From Rhizophagus clarus (taxonomy: Eukaryota > Glomeromycota > Glomeromycetes > Glomerales > Glomeraceae), in NCBI GenBank assembly GCA_015698045.1, contig BLAL01000189.1, forward strand, positions 62,001 to 126,000: DNA of 64,000 nucleotides. The letters are read 5' to 3'. This document shows positions 60,393-64,000 of this stretch, one piece after another (the first letter of the stretch is position 1; the number at the start of each line of letters is the position of its first letter). Both the position numbers and the translations under genes were made by a program. The notes below the pieces were generated by a model. The model did no database searches. It had not been told where the DNA came from and saw nothing but the letters and a program-made list of their open reading frames with translations.

Positions 60393-63300
60393 TGATCTAT
60401 TGTATATGCTTTTATGATTAAATAATAATCCCACAAAAAAATACAAAGCATTCCCATAAAAATAATAATTATTATTATATTCAATAGTATATTGAACCAT
60501 TATTGAATCATAGCTAAAAATCAAGCAAATTAGACTTAATTACTATTTGTATATCAATAATAAAAAAAAAAATAATAATAATAAAATAAGCACATACCTT
60601 TTAAATTTTAAAATACTAGAAGAAAAAAAAATCTTTTAGCAATTTCATCAGCTTTGTTTGTTTTTTGGATTTAACATTTTATTCGTTAAACCTGAATATT
60701 TGATTTATTTTCTTTAAGTACCAAAAATGTTCAGCTGATATAACTTTCAACTTATACTGATAATATTAATTATATGTAATATATGAATTGTTAAAAATAT
60801 TAGAATATAAATGAATTTTATAACAGTTCTATTAATTAAGGACTGGTCATTGTTAGATAGGCTAGAAAACTTTCTTGATTGATGGTATAATGCTATGCGA
60901 AATGATACCAGTCTATATCTTTTTACAATATTGATTATTAAAAACTTAAATGGCAGCGAATCATAAAATAAAATTGTTGTAAATAAAGAAAACAGTTGCA
61001 TGTATTTCAGTCCAAATCTGACCAATAAATAAAATATAGTTTGGATTTAATAAGGAGATCGCCTAGGCTTATTTTAATCTTAAAACATCATACAATAATA
61101 AAAATAGCAAATTTTTCTTTATTCTGTATCATTCATTACCTTTGATTTTGAGGTTTTGAAGATTACTAAATTGTAAACGATGTCATTATCATCATTAATA
61201 CCAAATAAATTATAAAAATTTACCTCCTTTTCTAAGAAATTCCGGTGAAAATGATGATAAAATTTTATTTCTCAATAATTAATTAATATTTGAATGATTA
61301 TTTTCCTTTTACAAAGTTTTGCAGAATATCTAACCATCGAAGAGAATTTTTTCTAGAAATAAGAAGCACTGAAAATTAAAAAAAGTAGATTTCATTTGAC
61401 CAAAAACTTATAAGCTGATCTCTCTAAATCGTTACCTATGTTCAAAACCAAACATGGGTCAAAAACCACGGCTATACACTACATATCGGTCAATCTAATT
61501 TTTATATGCTAATGACAATAACATTAATTTCAAATCAGCCGATATGGTAACAACTATTAATTGTCAAAACCCTACAAGAAAGCTATCTGATTCGTTACCT
61601 ATGTCCAATTGATTATAATTTTACCTAACATGGATTATAAACTACGGGTGGATCGCATATAACCAAACAGTTACAGTATAATCAATTTAGAGACGAAATC
61701 AACCATCTAAGAAAGGATGCATTTTTTTACTCAAAACCATATCCCAAACGGCTTTCATATTCCACAGAGCAAATGAAAGGAGAAAATTTGAGTATCCTCC
61801 AGAATCAAAAGGGCCGAGACAGTCTTCTGGCCTGGCTATTCATGAAAGAATTAGTTAATATCATTGACTTGGTGGGTCATTCGCGCAGTTCCCAATTTCC
61901 AATATTGTAAAAATCCTCAATTAGCGCGCTTATATTGAAGTTAGAAGTTGTAATTCTCAAAGATACTAATTAATTAATGTAAAAACATGCTTTCATAAAA
62001 ATTAGTGAATTATATCATTATTCTATATTTACAGTATATATTTAATTATCATCGTAGCGAAATGGTTTTTAAATAATAAGGATAAAAGGCATAAAAAAAT
62101 CATATATTGAGATCATGATCGAAACAGACCGTGAGATTGAGGGTTACCATTTACTTTGACATACAAGGACATTTGGAACTCATGCGAAACGAAGAAAATG
62201 GTCCCGCTGTATTTTTAAAAATATATATACCCAATCGCAATTTGGACTTATTAAAACAGAATATATTAAAAAAAAAAATAGGATGTATTAAAAGTTAAAA
62301 TTGATAATTAAATAAATTCAGAGAACACGTTACTTTCACTTTATTTTCATTACACATTTGTTTTAATTGCTTCTGCGAATTAATTTTATTAAAATTCATT
62401 AACTTTTGTGTAATTGTGTAACTGTAAAACACTTTTAAGAGGAATATTATTGTAAATCTGATTTATCAATCTCTTTCGTTATCATTAAAAGGAGGAAGGA
62501 TTAAAATTATTTTATCATTATATTCAATTGACTTCTGGCCATTATATTATTAAACATTTGAATCATCCGGGTACTAACTCAATGTTATTAATGAAGATGC
62601 TTTCGAATAGGAACGGGTTTTACCGATCCATGATTTACCAATTATACACAGCCTATGTTTTCATTAAAAATGACTTCTTCTTCTAATACTATGGATAAAA
62701 GGAAATATCGGAAGGCTGATCCAAAAAATCGTAGGAAATATCATCAAGCATATATCCTTCAATTTTGATTTTGATCGGAATATAAAGTCACAAATTTTTA
62801 AGCAAAGGGACTCGGAGAAAGAATGAAATAACTTACGTCGATATAACATTATCACAACTTCTTATCTTACTCTTCTCCGTAGATTTTCATCGCAATCGAT
62901 TTCCTCATCCTTGATGGTATTACCACAATGATTGAAGATAAAGTCACGATGGATTATATAAGCATGATACAGCGCAGTAGGCCATATTATATTTGTCATT
63001 CCCACGTAAGCTTTCTTCCAAATAAAACTTCGAAGACTACTACTATTAACATGTTCTAACATATGATTGTTATTAACATGGGTTCATCAACAACCGTTTC
63101 AAAAATAGATCGAAGGGGAGAAAAATAAACGTTTCGAATTTCATCATGTAAGATAAACCAAGAGGGTTTAGTGTAAATAGTGTAGATATCGCCCTAAATA
63201 CATTAATGTTAGCTATACATTTAAAAAGTAACTCCTTTATTAAGTATCATTTCCTATTTCTTTTACTACATAATTTATAAAAACAAACGTTTATCATGTC

Positions 63301-63428
63301 ATAATATAAAACTACAAATATTCTATTTAAAAATAAATAAAAAAAGAGTAAAAATAAAAAAAAAAAAAACATTCCGATATAAATTAAATTATATTAATAA
63401 TACCCTTTAACCGAACAATCTTAGTTAT
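60393..63428. other. Intergenic region without supported genes
   Basis: Two minus-strand open frames (60747-61025, 62862-63062) and fragments near 62760 (EGYMLDDISYDFLDQP) have no recognisable motif and may be relics. Two related blocks beginning GTTACCTATGT occur at about 61432 and 61596. The promoter-distal side of the glutamine synthetase gene ends at 63429. Confidence 0.4.
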
Positions 63429-64000
63429 TTAATAAAATAATAATTCATTATATTTTGGAAAAGGCCAAAGTTTATCAGAAATTAATTCTTCTAAACTATC
63501 AACTCTTGATCTAACATCTTCCATGAGAGGTAATAAATTCGTTTCAGTATGTTCAGCTTGTTTATATGGATCATCAATTTTACCAATTTCTTTAAGCATG
63601 GTTGTAATTGAATCAGTATATTTTTGTAAATCAACTACAATTGGTGTAGTAATTTCAATTATATTTCTTTCAGGTTCTGTATGATCTTTACCACAAGCAC
63701 TTTCTAATGATTTAATTCCTTCAGCTAAAGATTTACGAAATTCATAAGCAATTGGAAGAATTTGAGTTTTAACAATAGATTCAAGAGTTCTTGCTTCAAT
63801 AAGTATATCTTTTACATATTTTTCAAGTAAAATATGATAACGAGAATGAAGTTCTGATTTAGAAAATATTCCATTCTTTATAAGCATATCAGCATTAACA
63901 GGATCTAATAATTTTCCAAAAGCTTCAGGAGATTTCCTAATATTAGGTAAACCACGAATTTCAGCTTCTTTAACCCAATTTTCAGAATAATTATCACCTT
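63429..64000 (-). CDS. Type III glutamine synthetase, C-terminal part
   Basis: ATP-dependent ligation of ammonia to glutamate, by the large GSIII class otherwise best known from bacteria and several protists. One uninterrupted minus-strand frame runs from the window edge to a TAA at 63429-63431, about 190 codons. It begins with DNYSENWVKEAEIRGLPNIR, followed by SPEAFGKLLDPVNADMLIKN and GIFSKSELHSRYHILLEKYV. These match the conserved late GSIII region (GDGYSxEWxxEAxxRGLPN). A long helical C-terminal domain then ends SDKLWPFPKYNELLFY, the class's usual terminus. The catalytic core lies beyond the window. Classical fungal GSII is about 350-370 residues and lacks this C-terminal domain, so confusion with it is unlikely. 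Confidence 0.88.
   Translation of the reverse strand, partial: GDNYSENWVKEAEIRGLPNIRKSPEAFGKLLDPVNADMLIKNGIFSKSELHSRYHILLEKYVKDILIEARTLESIVKTQILPIAYEFRKSLAEGIKSLESACGKDHTEPERNIIEITTPIVVDLQKYTDSITTMLKEIGKIDDPYKQAEHTETNLLPLMEDVRSRVDSLEELISDKLWPFPKYNELLFY

Noticed and set aside
62862-63062. 66-codon minus-strand frame with an HRDF string, kinase-like
   Set aside because: The catalytic-loop Asn and all other kinase motifs are missing, and neighbouring frames are broken.

Overview
The window looks like nuclear DNA of an early-diverging, AT-rich fungus, most likely an arbuscular mycorrhizal fungus (Glomeromycotina; Rhizophagus-like). The reasons are very AT-rich intergenic DNA, genes split by many short GTAAGT...TAG introns (TACTAAC-like branch points are visible in places), an ethylene-receptor-type hybrid histidine kinase, a type III glutamine synthetase, one minor-spliceosome AT-AC intron, and a heavy load of DNA transposons. 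The species call is inference. Exon models were built by hand and checked for phase continuity.

Positions 1-31,000 hold the host genes: a 15-exon nine-zinc-knuckle protein with two in-frame minisatellites (1-5558, minus, runs off the left edge); a decayed GT-A glycosyltransferase (about 6830-8210, minus); a ROK-family sugar kinase (10618-11774, minus); a single SANT/Myb protein (12151-12909, minus); the 12-exon ethylene-sensor hybrid histidine kinase (17570-22193, minus); a short-chain dehydrogenase of the yeast YMR226C type (24802-26417, minus, 10 exons); the mRNA cap guanine-N7 methyltransferase (26796-28307, minus, 7 exons); and, divergently, KTI12 (28554-29790, plus) with its AT-AC intron. 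A type III glutamine synthetase C-terminus (63429-64000, minus) enters at the right edge. Several are core functions: mRNA capping, and Elongator-dependent tRNA modification. The histidine kinase is the likely environmental sensor.

Positions 31,000-60,400 are a transposon graveyard with readable nesting. A satellite of about 115 bp is split by a hAT-like element (33295-38708), which is itself split by a 5-kb CACTG-ended element (33499-38455) carrying a broken SANT-like gene. Then come a LINE endonuclease remnant carrying a 148-bp MITE, and a 9.8-kb CACTA/EnSpm transposon (41991-51756) with both its transposase gene and a divergent RS-rich accessory gene, each broken by TGA codons. Next is an unknown pseudogene split by a MITE that is split in turn by a palindrome-array hAT-like element (52526-54753). 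A sibling of that element lies at 56556-57522, and a third hAT-like element at 57853-60384. Three of these elements have perfect 8-bp target duplications.

The most unusual signal is a set of three tandem arrays (37355-37976 plus strand; 33205-39960 and 58430-59890 minus strand). Each repeat unit is a complete micro-exon of about 24-41 nt with its own 3' splice site, 5' splice site and short intron. The exon cores of the three arrays resemble each other, and the arrays sit in or around the transposons. I know of no name for this kind of exon-intron satellite.
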